Notes under the pieces: generated by a model
What the model saw: only the letters and a program-made list of their open reading frames with translations
The model's database searches: none
What the model was told of the DNA's origin: nothing
Program-made: the position numbers and the translations under genes
Assembly (NCBI GenBank): GCA_964639525.1
Contig: CAZXDS010000002.1
Location: 1 to 43,545, forward strand
DNA length: 43,545 bases
Direction of reading: 5' to 3'
DNA from: CAZXDS01 sp964639525
GTDB taxonomy: Bacteria > Bacteroidota > Ignavibacteria > Ignavibacteriales > Melioribacteraceae
In this document: piece after piece, positions 29,529-38,410 of the stretch
Layout: each line of letters opens with the position of its first letter
Position numbering within the stretch: position 1 is the stretch's first letter

Positions 29529-32222
29529 ATGAAACGCTATATAACCATATTATTTCTATTTTGTTTTTTGTCGATGCTTTCGGCACAGAATAAAATTATT
29601 ATAAAACCCGAGATAACAACACATAATTTACCTTTGGGCTTAAAAGAAATAGTGCCGAATAATTTTCCCCAAACCGCATTAGTGCTTAGCGGCGGCGGAG
29701 CTAGAGGTTTTTCACAAGTTGGAGTTCTTGCTGCTTTGGAAGAAGCAAATATTCCTATTTCTCAAATTGTCGGTACAAGTATGGGCAGTATTATCGGCGG
29801 ACTTTATGCTGCCGGATATACAATTAAACAAATTGATTCGATTGTTGTAAATACAAATTGGAAAAGTTTTTTTTCTTTAACTGATGCAAATAGAAAAAAT
29901 CTTTATGTTGAACAGAAAATTACTGAGGATAGGTCTTTAATATCTTTTAGAATGAACGGGTTCCAACCGGTTATTCCAACTTCGATTAACAATGGTGAAA
30001 AAGTAGCAAATTTTCTTAATTTGCTTGCTGTAAATTCTCCTTTAAATACTGAAAACAATTTTGATAATTTGCTTTTCCCTTTCAGAGCCGTTAGTACAAA
30101 TTTAGTAACCGGTGAGAAAGTGATTCTTAAAAGCGGCTCTTTAAGCAGAGCAATGCGGGCAAGTTCAAGTGTCTCGTTTCTACTTCCGCCTGTTGAATAT
30201 GATTCTCTTCTTCTCGTTGATGGAGGAGTTGTTGCAAATGTTCCTATCGATTGTGCAATTAATGAAGGGAATAATTTTACAATTGCGGTTAATGTTTCAA
30301 GTCCATTACGAAATAGAAATGAGCTGAACTATCCGTGGGAAATTGCCGATCAACTGGTTTCTATTCCTTCAAAAGTAATAACACAACAGGACTTGAACAA
30401 TGCGGATGTTGTAATTAATCCGAATTTGAATCACAAAAAGAACAACGATTTTACCGGTATTAAATCATTGATTAAAGAAGGCTACAATGCAGCAAAAAAT
30501 AAAATCCCTTTGTTGGAGAAAAAGTTAAAAGAGAAATTTTTTAAGTTAGATCAAAATCAAGTACAATTTTTCCATCACCTAATGCTGCCAATAAAGTCCA
30601 ATAAATTGGAAAGAAAAATTTTCAGCGGATTTTCTGACAGGGGTTCGGTAAGTAATAAGGAAATATTATATCAACTTTCCCTTTTGATGAGAACCGGAAA
30701 TTACGAAAGCATCTATTCTGAAATTGAAAAAGGACATGGCAAGAAGAATATTTTTCATATTATTTATGAGAAAAATCCTTCCATAAAAGATATTTCAATA
30801 AGTGGTTTAAAATCTATAGCAGAGCCAAAATTTATTTGTCAATTGATAGGCAAGCCTTTTAACAGCAAAAAAACGCTCGATGCGGTAATTCAGTTGCTGC
30901 GAATTTATAGGGCTGCAGGATACACGTTAGCATCTGTAAAAAATATTGCATTCAATGATAATTCGGGCAAACTTAGAATAGAAATTGACGAAGGAAAGCT
31001 TGGAAACATTATAGTTGAAGGCAATAAGAAAACATTATCCCGAATTATCATACGGGAGTTTCCGCTTCATAAGAATCAGTCCAAAATTTTTCCTGCGTTA
31101 AAAAAAGGTTCTCGCAATTTACGAAGCATCAATCTTTTTAAATATTCCGAATTGGAAATAAAAAAAGATTCTGTGTCATCGTTGATAGTTAAGGTTAAAG
31201 AAAAGCCTACGGCAATCATTCGTTTTGGATTAAGAATTGATAATGAAAATTTTACACAAGGTTTTATTGATGTACGTGAGGAAAACTTGTTTGGAACCGG
31301 TACGGAACTCGGTTTTATTTTTGGTGGCGGACAAAGGGACAGAAGTTTTATTTTCGAGCACTCGGCACATAGAATTTTTAATACTTATCTCACTTATTCA
31401 TTACGCGGATTTTATAAATTTAATGATGTAAAAACTTATGAAACTAAACCTTCAAAAAGCGAGCACAAATACGACAGGACAATTACCGGCGAATACAGAC
31501 AACAGTTTTACGGTGTTTCGCTTGGAATTGGTTCCCAAGTTAGAAAATTTGGAAAACTCATGTTTGAAGGAAAATACAATGTTCATAATATATTTGTTTT
31601 GCAGGATCAACCCAGTATTAAACCTTACAAATTAAATATTTTCTCTATTCTTGCACGGCTTTCTATTGATACACAGGATAAATATCCTTATCCTAATAAA
31701 GGAATGTATTTTAACACATATTTTGAAACTGCTCAAAGAATTTTCGGCGGTGAATTATCTTTTATTAAATTTTTGTTAGAATACCGGAATTATATGGATT
31801 TGAGTTCCGTAAGCAATTTAAGTTTTAAAACTAAATTCGGTTTTGGAGACAACACACTTCCGCTTGGTGAACAATTTTCACTTGGCGGACAAAATAATTT
31901 TTTTGGTATGAGAGATTATGAATATCGCGGGCGACAAGTTTTCTCTGTTTCATTAGCATACAGATATAAACTTCCGTTCCAAGTTTTTTATAATACTTAT
32001 CTTAGTTTTCGTTATGATCTTGGTTCAATTTGGCAAAATCGTGAGGATATCAGATTAAAAGATTTACGACACGGCATCGGTGCAACTTTTTCTTTAGAGA
32101 CACCAATTGGACCGGCAGATTTTTCGGTTGGCAGAAGTTTCTTTTTTAGTAACACGATAGATAATAATCAAATTATTCGCGGACCGGTTTATTTCTACTT
32201 TAAAATCGGGTTTTTCTATTGA
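29529..32222 (+). CDS. Patatin-like phospholipase with POTRA and BamA-like outer-membrane barrel (PlpD type)
   Basis: An 897-residue protein with a signal peptide (ITILFLFCFLSMLSAQ), a patatin domain, a POTRA-like region and a beta-barrel. The patatin domain shows the oxyanion loop LSGGGARGFSQVG (about 54-66), the nucleophile elbow VGTSMGS (Ser near 84) and the catalytic Asp in LLVDGGVVANVP (near 231). The POTRA region (about 415-560) contains VIQLLRIYRAAGY and ISISGLKS. The C-terminal barrel ends in GPVYFYFKIGFFY with a terminal aromatic. It resembles type Vd secreted lipases or surface lipases. It starts right behind the yidC terminator and has no Shine-Dalgarno sequence. Confidence 0.9.
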   Translation: MKRYITILFLFCFLSMLSAQNKIIIKPEITTHNLPLGLKEIVPNNFPQTALVLSGGGARGFSQVGVLAALEEANIPISQIVGTSMGSIIGGLYAAGYTIKQIDSIVVNTNWKSFFSLTDANRKNLYVEQKITEDRSLISFRMNGFQPVIPTSINNGEKVANFLNLLAVNSPLNTENNFDNLLFPFRAVSTNLVTGEKVILKSGSLSRAMRASSSVSFLLPPVEYDSLLLVDGGVVANVPIDCAINEGNNFTIAVNVSSPLRNRNELNYPWEIADQLVSIPSKVITQQDLNNADVVINPNLNHKKNNDFTGIKSLIKEGYNAAKNKIPLLEKKLKEKFFKLDQNQVQFFHHLMLPIKSNKLERKIFSGFSDRGSVSNKEILYQLSLLMRTGNYESIYSEIEKGHGKKNIFHIIYEKNPSIKDISISGLKSIAEPKFICQLIGKPFNSKKTLDAVIQLLRIYRAAGYTLASVKNIAFNDNSGKLRIEIDEGKLGNIIVEGNKKTLSRIIIREFPLHKNQSKIFPALKKGSRNLRSINLFKYSELEIKKDSVSSLIVKVKEKPTAIIRFGLRIDNENFTQGFIDVREENLFGTGTELGFIFGGGQRDRSFIFEHSAHRIFNTYLTYSLRGFYKFNDVKTYETKPSKSEHKYDRTITGEYRQQFYGVSLGIGSQVRKFGKLMFEGKYNVHNIFVLQDQPSIKPYKLNIFSILARLSIDTQDKYPYPNKGMYFNTYFETAQRIFGGELSFIKFLLEYRNYMDLSSVSNLSFKTKFGFGDNTLPLGEQFSLGGQNNFFGMRDYEYRGRQVFSVSLAYRYKLPFQVFYNTYLSFRYDLGSIWQNREDIRLKDLRHGIGATFSLETPIGPADFSVGRSFFFSNTIDNNQIIRGPVYFYFKIGFFY

Positions 32223-32315
32223 GGTTTTACAACTAATTCAGCAGTAGTGTCGCCTATTTTGAATGTTTGAAATTGCACGCAATGACGGTTGTTGTAAATT
32301 TTAATGCAAATTATT

Positions 32316-32816
32316 TTATTGATTTTCTACCAAGTGTTTAATAATATTTGCTTTTGTAAAATCAGGCAGGAATTCTTTAAATTCAACTGTTTTGTTTTTA
32401 TCCCATTGCCTTCCTTCTAATTCCACATATTTATGTGTTTTTAAAAAAGCAAATTTTCTCTGTAAAAGATTGTTATGTAAATCAAAAACAAAAAATGCAA
32501 TAATAATCGGCAGACTGTATATTTCACTCCACTTTTCATAGGCGGTTATTGCTCTTTCATTAAGCATCCACTTTGCCTTGTGTTTCCCTTTCCAATCAAG
32601 CATTGCAGACTTTCCTTTGTACTCAATAATTACATCAGGTTTATCTTCTCCTTTTTCCCAAACCTTTTTGTAGCGATTATCCTGTCCGAATTCCTTAAAG
32701 GATATTCCCCATTGAGTCAATAAATTTTTCCCGACAATCTCAGCAGAATCGTGCAGCTTGTAATTCTTTCGAAAAGATTCTGTTGATTTTGCCGGCTTAA
32801 AATCTAATTTTTTCAT
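32316..32816 (-). CDS. PD-(D/E)xK nuclease-like protein, orphan
   Basis: About 166 residues from the ATG at 32816, which has a GGGCGGA upstream; the longer frame uses a TTG. The segment KPDVIIEYKGKSAMLDWKGKH (about 60-80) has the arrangement PD, then 13 residues, then D-x-K, of PD-(D/E)xK-fold nucleases, preceded by a helix with conserved-looking Glu/Asp and followed by helices. It has no recognisable methyltransferase, integrase or other DNA-system neighbour, lying between two unrelated genes on its convergent and downstream sides. It could be a DNA repair or restriction-like enzyme; the role is unknown. Confidence 0.6.
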   Translation of the reverse strand: MKKLDFKPAKSTESFRKNYKLHDSAEIVGKNLLTQWGISFKEFGQDNRYKKVWEKGEDKPDVIIEYKGKSAMLDWKGKHKAKWMLNERAITAYEKWSEIYSLPIIIAFFVFDLHNNLLQRKFAFLKTHKYVELEGRQWDKNKTVEFKEFLPDFTKANIIKHLVENQ

Positions 32817-32865
32817 AGTCTGTCCGCCCAATAAATATAATTAGTGATATTTTCCCTTGTTCCAT

Positions 32866-35700
32866 TTACCTCAGCAGCACCATTTTTTTTGCTTCCGCAA
32901 AATTAACGGTTTTCCCAACAGCTGTTAAGCGGTAAATATATACTCCGCTTGCAAGTTTAGAGGCATTAAAAATAATTTTATGACTGCCGGAGACAGACTG
33001 CTTTTCATTCACAAGTGTCGCAATTTCACGCCCTAAAATATCATATATCTTCAAATGAATTACCGGAATATCGCCACTCTTAAAAACCGGCACAAAATAT
33101 TTTATTGTAGTACTCGGGTTAAACGGGTTCGGGTAATTTTGATTTAATACAAATTTTGTCGGGTTAATTTCCCCTCGTTCTTTTACTGATTTAATAATGA
33201 TACCGTTATAAAAATTCTGAATAAACGCTGCTTTTTCTCTTAACTTGGTTATGCTGTTTAATCTGTCACTTCCTCGTGCCATTAAAATTGCATAAGCTAC
33301 TTCCTGTGTATCCCCGGCTGCAAGCGTAAAAGGGCCGGAAGATTCCATATATCTTTTATCCCCGCGAGTTGGTCCATCGGGCCAACCTGGTCCTTCGTAC
33401 CAACCATTTCCGCTTACAGGATCACCGGCAACCATAAAATGCGTAGTATCATTATTATTTGGAGCCAAAATTGGAGTGCCATAAATAGTAAAGCCTCGCA
33501 TATAGTTATACATCTGTTCTGTCCCCGCATATTCACTTTGATAGGGTGCCCCAAAATTTGGATAGCCAGGGTCCTTAACAAAAGAAATAAAAGAATTTAG
33601 CCCCTTGTTTAAATATCCTTTATGCCAGCCACTATTAAACCATGCAGAATCTTCCATTGTTGCCTGAACTTTTGGACCTTGTACCATCATGTGTCCAACT
33701 GCCGGAGGTTGTGAACCATAAAACCAGTCATCATATTCATCTCCGTTGTAAGTATAACCCAAATTTAACGAAGTATCTACTCCCACGTAATCATCTCCCG
33801 CAAATCCAAGATCGTCATCAGTCCAATATGATAAATACATATCCGTTATCGGGACATCTCCCTTATTTATTATTTTATATTTTTTAAAAACTACATCCTC
33901 TAATCTTTCTTGGTTATATCCCCAAATTGTAGTCTGAAATTCTAATGGAACCGGTGGTGAACCATACACATTAGCAGATAATTCAACATCCGCACTATTG
34001 TTTACATAAAAAAATGCTTCGTCTCCGAGAACATTGTCATCAACTCCGGGTGTATAAATTCCATCATTATCTCTATCAATAACCGGAGCACCTAAGTCAG
34101 CCGGCCAATTATTATAATCATATTTTAGCCTACTTTTTTCTTTCCCTTCGGGAAGGAGTTCCCAATTTTTTTTACTCTTATATATTTTATACTCTGATCT
34201 TTGGGGAATATCCGGCATTCCATTTTCCAATATAATACCGGGGCTAAATCCATGACGATAATTTGAGCCGTTGACTCTAATTTCATCATTATATTTTCCA
34301 CCGAAAAAGAGCCCATCCTCAAAAACAGCAGATATTGTTGCATCTATTCCACCGGGCCAGAAAAAGCCACCGTTGTCGGTTTGCGGGTTATGTGAACCGT
34401 CTCCGTTATTTCCAAACCACATCCTAACATTGTTTACTGCGATTTTATCGTAGGCTTGATATACTATTACAGACAGAGATGAGTCATTTCTATCATAAAC
34501 ATTCGGATTATTTGAATCGGTTATTTTTATATAAACTGAATTTGAGTTTATTTCAGGTACTAACCAAGAATATTGTAATGAATCTGCAGGAAAGTTAGAA
34601 TCTATTTCTGTCCAAGAACCTTCTAAAGCAGTTGAATATGAAATATTAATAGTTGTGCCGGATATATTATATTTATCCCATTTAAGAACTGTAATTTTGT
34701 CGGGCTTAAAAATGTTATAATACGAAGGATTATAATGTAGTGTTAATGTTGAATAATTCCCAATAGAATCTGTTCGTAATAAACTTGAATTTTTTACGTA
34801 CATAAAAAATCCGCCATCATTTGCTTTGTAAATACCTCCGGATATTTTCGGAATTTTCTTCTGCCAAATAATGTTACCTAAGCGATTAATTTCACTTAAT
34901 GTTGTATCTCCTGCCGAGATAATATTATGATTAGGTAAAACATTTGCAAATTGATTAACAAGAGCCGTATTTTCCCAAATAATTTCTGCATTTAAGTTAT
35001 ATCGTGAAATAGGTCCCGATTTACCGGTTAAACAAAATCCATCAAAAAAAGGAAAAATTGAATTTATTTCGGGAGTTTCCTTTTCCCATAAATAAGCTCC
35101 ATGAATATCAAATTTGATTATGCTATTTCCTGTACTAACTAAATACGATAAATCAGATAATCTAATTATTTGCATGTTTACATTGGGACTTATATTAATG
35201 TACCAGTATGTTTTATTCCAAATTACCGTACCATCAAATTCAGTTTTTTGCATGTAGAGTTGATCACCCTCAGCTCCCAATATTAACAGTTTAGAATCTG
35301 CGGTAATAATGATGTCATGAAAATAAAAAATATTTTCATCATCGCCATATGTATAATCGCTAATCGAATTGCCGAGTGAATCATAAACCATTAAACAAAT
35401 ATCGTCATCGTTGTTTGTATAGCCTGTTAAATAATTACCATTTGATAATTTAATTGTTTTATTAATATAATTTTTTGTATTTATTGTTTTTCTCCATTCG
35501 CTAAATCCTTCCGCATTTAATTTTATTAGATTTATATTATGCCATTGGATGCTAGTAATAATACTGCCATTATCATCTGTGGGCAACAATGTTTTGTCAG
35601 AGTAAGAACTCAAAAATTTTAAGAATGTCGTACGTTGAGCTTTTATATTTAGAAATGCTGTAATTATAAACAAAGATAGTAAAACTTTTCCTGCGTTCAT
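32866..35700 (-). CDS. Large secreted protein with beta-propeller-like N-terminus and type IX-style sorting domain
   Basis: A 944-residue protein with a signal peptide (VLLSLFIITAFLNIKAQ). Residues 30-340 contain repeated blocks such as TEFDGTVIWNKTYWY and FDIHGAYLWEKE, which recall PQQ/WD-like propeller blades. Residues about 345-415 look like an Ig-like or Kre9/Knh1-like domain. From about 420 to 850 there is a region shared with the downstream gene, including a D-x-D-N-D-G calcium-loop-like motif. The end is a sorting domain: NYPNPFNPSTTIKYFVP then ASGVYIYRLTA and a basic tail KKMVLLR. It is likely exported to the cell surface or medium. A good GGAG lies before the ATG. Function unknown. 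Confidence 0.75.
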   Translation of the reverse strand: MNAGKVLLSLFIITAFLNIKAQRTTFLKFLSSYSDKTLLPTDDNGSIITSIQWHNINLIKLNAEGFSEWRKTINTKNYINKTIKLSNGNYLTGYTNNDDDICLMVYDSLGNSISDYTYGDDENIFYFHDIIITADSKLLILGAEGDQLYMQKTEFDGTVIWNKTYWYINISPNVNMQIIRLSDLSYLVSTGNSIIKFDIHGAYLWEKETPEINSIFPFFDGFCLTGKSGPISRYNLNAEIIWENTALVNQFANVLPNHNIISAGDTTLSEINRLGNIIWQKKIPKISGGIYKANDGGFFMYVKNSSLLRTDSIGNYSTLTLHYNPSYYNIFKPDKITVLKWDKYNISGTTINISYSTALEGSWTEIDSNFPADSLQYSWLVPEINSNSVYIKITDSNNPNVYDRNDSSLSVIVYQAYDKIAVNNVRMWFGNNGDGSHNPQTDNGGFFWPGGIDATISAVFEDGLFFGGKYNDEIRVNGSNYRHGFSPGIILENGMPDIPQRSEYKIYKSKKNWELLPEGKEKSRLKYDYNNWPADLGAPVIDRDNDGIYTPGVDDNVLGDEAFFYVNNSADVELSANVYGSPPVPLEFQTTIWGYNQERLEDVVFKKYKIINKGDVPITDMYLSYWTDDDLGFAGDDYVGVDTSLNLGYTYNGDEYDDWFYGSQPPAVGHMMVQGPKVQATMEDSAWFNSGWHKGYLNKGLNSFISFVKDPGYPNFGAPYQSEYAGTEQMYNYMRGFTIYGTPILAPNNNDTTHFMVAGDPVSGNGWYEGPGWPDGPTRGDKRYMESSGPFTLAAGDTQEVAYAILMARGSDRLNSITKLREKAAFIQNFYNGIIIKSVKERGEINPTKFVLNQNYPNPFNPSTTIKYFVPVFKSGDIPVIHLKIYDILGREIATLVNEKQSVSGSHKIIFNASKLASGVYIYRLTAVGKTVNFAEAKKMVLLR

Positions 35701-35774
35701 CCTTTCTCCTTCAAAATTAAGTTACTATAAATTTAATCTATTCAAATACTAAAGCATTTTCAAACCAACAAATT

Positions 35775-37436
35775 TTAACGCAGTAAAATCATTTTTTTCG
35801 AAACTTCAAAACGTCCGGCTTCAATTCTGTATATGTAAATTCCGCTTGCGAGATTGCTTGCATTAAAATTAACCGAATACTTTCCAATAGGTTTCTCTTC
35901 ATTTACTAAAACAGCTACGGTTTCACCAATTATATTATAAACTTTGATAGTAACAAATTCATTTTCCGGCAGTGTATAATTAATTGTTGTAGTAGGATTA
36001 AACGGATTGGGATAATTTTGAGATATTGAATAATCTGTAGGAGTTTCATCAATCGGGATGCCCTTATCCGGTTTATAAGCATTATAAAATATTTTTAGCT
36101 TTGGTATTTCTTTTTTGAGTTCGGCAACACTTTGAAGTGCACTTAAGCCTTGTGCAACAATAATTGCAAATTCAACTTCTTGTGTATCGCCGGGAGCAAA
36201 ATTAAAAGGACCTGAGGATAACATCATTCTAACATTTCCAGGCGGTTGTCTTAAAAGTGAATCATTAATTCCTTCAAACCAGCCGGTACTATCAACAGGA
36301 TCTCCGGAAAACATATATTTTGTGGTATCGCCTGAAACAGGGTTTACAATTTTATCTCCATTTTTCTCCAAACCCTGAAAATAATTGTAAAAATGCTGCG
36401 GAGTTACAGAATCAGGAGACTGATTAAAAAAATCACTGCTGGGCAAGAGAAAACTAAAGGAGGTCATTCTTAACATTTCTGATTGTGCGGATTCCGGATT
36501 TGATTTAGGACCTTTTAGCATAACGTATCCCACAGCAGGCGGAGCGCCGACAAAAGCATCATCATCAGATGCATTAAAACAATATCCCAAATTTAATACT
36601 GAATCGCATCCTGCATAATCATTACCTGAATAGCCCAAATCCGGGTCCGACCAATAACCCAAATACATATTTTTTACTGTGTGCTGTCCCTTATTAATAA
36701 GTTTATATTTTTTAAAAATTACATTTTTCAAAAAGTCAGGTCTATCAAAACCGTATGTTGTTACTTGCATTTCAATCCCAATAGGTTCAACAAAAATAGC
36801 CCTTGAAAACTCACCATCAGATTTCCAGAAAATAGAAAGAGAGGAATCCAAATCATTTGCAACAAACCACAAAGTTTCATCACCGATGTAGCGGGGAGTA
36901 TCAACTCCGCGTGTAAAAATTCCATCACCGTTTAAGTCATTCCAAGGTGCTCCGTCTTCAACCGGCCATTCATTGTAATCTTTTTCATATAAATCCCGTT
37001 TGGGACCAGGAGGTAAAGTTTTCCAATACTTAAAAATTTTAAATACTCTGTATTTGTCCAAATCAGGATTATCGGCATTTCCACTGTTTAATATTTTACC
37101 GGACTGCATACCTGTTCGATATCTGCTGCCATTTGCACGAACCTCCGAATCAACAATTCCACCCCAGTTTAGTCCGTCTGTAAAAATTATGCTGCTTTTT
37201 TCAGATAATGAAGTTTCGCTATTTGACCATAAAAATCCGGAATTACCTGTACGAGGATCAATACTGCCCAAACCATTATTTTCCAACCACATATAACATT
37301 GGTTTATATCAATGAAATTGTAATTATTAATTGTGGAAATTTTATTTTGAGTGTTTTTTTGCGGGAATTTTCCGCCGATAAAAAGGAGAAATAAAATAGA
37401 GGTTAAACTAATAACACTATTCGTATTGTTTTTCAT
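35775..37436 (-). CDS. Secreted protein with type IX-style sorting domain, paralogue of the 944-residue protein
   Basis: A 553-residue protein with a signal peptide (ISLTSILFLLFIGGKFPQ) and most of its length homologous to the C-terminal half of the neighbouring gene: shared blocks include GAPxxDxxxDGIxTxGVD, VIFKKYKLINKG, MYLGYWSDPDLGYSGNDYAG, PPAVGYVMLKGPK and SSGPFNFAPGDTQEVE. A dockerin-like DLNGDGIFTRGVD lies near residue 168. The sorting domain NYPNPFNPTTTINYTLPE and ASGIYIYRIEAG ends the protein. It has AGGGAG before the ATG and is 74 nt upstream of the paralogue, so tandem duplication plus domain gain is likely. Confidence 0.75.
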   Translation of the reverse strand: MKNNTNSVISLTSILFLLFIGGKFPQKNTQNKISTINNYNFIDINQCYMWLENNGLGSIDPRTGNSGFLWSNSETSLSEKSSIIFTDGLNWGGIVDSEVRANGSRYRTGMQSGKILNSGNADNPDLDKYRVFKIFKYWKTLPPGPKRDLYEKDYNEWPVEDGAPWNDLNGDGIFTRGVDTPRYIGDETLWFVANDLDSSLSIFWKSDGEFSRAIFVEPIGIEMQVTTYGFDRPDFLKNVIFKKYKLINKGQHTVKNMYLGYWSDPDLGYSGNDYAGCDSVLNLGYCFNASDDDAFVGAPPAVGYVMLKGPKSNPESAQSEMLRMTSFSFLLPSSDFFNQSPDSVTPQHFYNYFQGLEKNGDKIVNPVSGDTTKYMFSGDPVDSTGWFEGINDSLLRQPPGNVRMMLSSGPFNFAPGDTQEVEFAIIVAQGLSALQSVAELKKEIPKLKIFYNAYKPDKGIPIDETPTDYSISQNYPNPFNPTTTINYTLPENEFVTIKVYNIIGETVAVLVNEEKPIGKYSVNFNASNLASGIYIYRIEAGRFEVSKKMILLR

Positions 37437-37534
37437 TTCAAATACTCCCTATCTATTAACAATAATTTACAAATATTTAATAAATAAAGCTTGCAGAAAA
37501 CATAGTTTATTTAAGAAAATTAAACTTTCTGCTT

Positions 37535-38410
37535 CTATTTCGTCAGCTTTTCCTGAAGCATTTTGTAAATATCTTTTTCGGGCATTTGCTCACCTGTCCA
37601 AAGTTCAAAAGATTTTGCACCCTGGCGCACAAACATTTGCAATCCGTTTATAGTAACAGCACCTTTGGATTTTGCAAGATTCAAAAATTTAGTTTCTATC
37701 GGATTATATATTAAATCAAAAATTAATTGATCTTTATGAAACGAATCTGCTATGGTGGTAGGAGCATCATCTTCGTCCGGCAGCATTCCGATTGAAGTAG
37801 CATTCACAATTAAATCTGAAGTATTAAGAAGTTCAACAATATCGGGAGGAATAAGTTCAAAAGCTTCAATCTGTTCAAAAAGCATTTTAGCTGCAAAATA
37901 TTCATGCAGTGATTCAGCTTTCTCTTCGGTGCGATTTATAATGTTTATTTTTTTTGGTTTGAAGTTCCTAATTAATGAATAAATAGTGGCTCGTGCAGCC
38001 CCGCCGGCACCAATAACCGATACAATGCTGTTTTCAAGCATTTTTTTGTGAGGCTCTAACACTGAATAAATTCCGTCAACGTCTGTATTAAATCCTTTAA
38101 GAGTGCCGTTCTCGTTTACAATTGTATTTACAGCTCCAATTACATTTGCTTCTTCGGAATTTTCGTTGAGGAAGTCCATTATTTTTTCTTTGTACGGAAG
38201 TGTAACATTAAAGCCTTTAATCCCTAATGCTACCATACCTTTCAAAGCATCTTCCAAATTTGAAGCAAGAATATCAAATGGAAGATAAATGTAATCAAGT
38301 TTTCCCAGCCCAAAAGAGTTGTTGTGCATAAACGGGGAATGTGAGTGTTTAATCGGATGACCAATTACGCCAACTAAAGTTTTATTATTATCAAAATTAT
38401 CTGTAATCAT
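37535..38410 (-). CDS. aroE: Shikimate dehydrogenase
   Basis: A 291-residue NADPH-dependent enzyme that reduces 3-dehydroshikimate to shikimate in aromatic amino acid synthesis. Diagnostic elements are VIGHPIKHSHSPFMHN (about 15-30, the shikimate-binding SxS), NVTLPYKEK with the catalytic Lys near residue 72, VNTIVNENGTLKGFNTDVDG with the catalytic Asp, the nucleotide-binding VIGAGGAARATIY (about 130-143), and INGLQMFVRQGAKSF near the C-terminus with the conserved Gln. Its start overlaps the stop of the upstream TPR gene by one base (TAATG), so translation is coupled. Confidence 0.96.
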   Translation of the reverse strand: MITDNFDNNKTLVGVIGHPIKHSHSPFMHNNSFGLGKLDYIYLPFDILASNLEDALKGMVALGIKGFNVTLPYKEKIMDFLNENSEEANVIGAVNTIVNENGTLKGFNTDVDGIYSVLEPHKKMLENSIVSVIGAGGAARATIYSLIRNFKPKKINIINRTEEKAESLHEYFAAKMLFEQIEAFELIPPDIVELLNTSDLIVNATSIGMLPDEDDAPTTIADSFHKDQLIFDLIYNPIETKFLNLAKSKGAVTINGLQMFVRQGAKSFELWTGEQMPEKDIYKMLQEKLTK

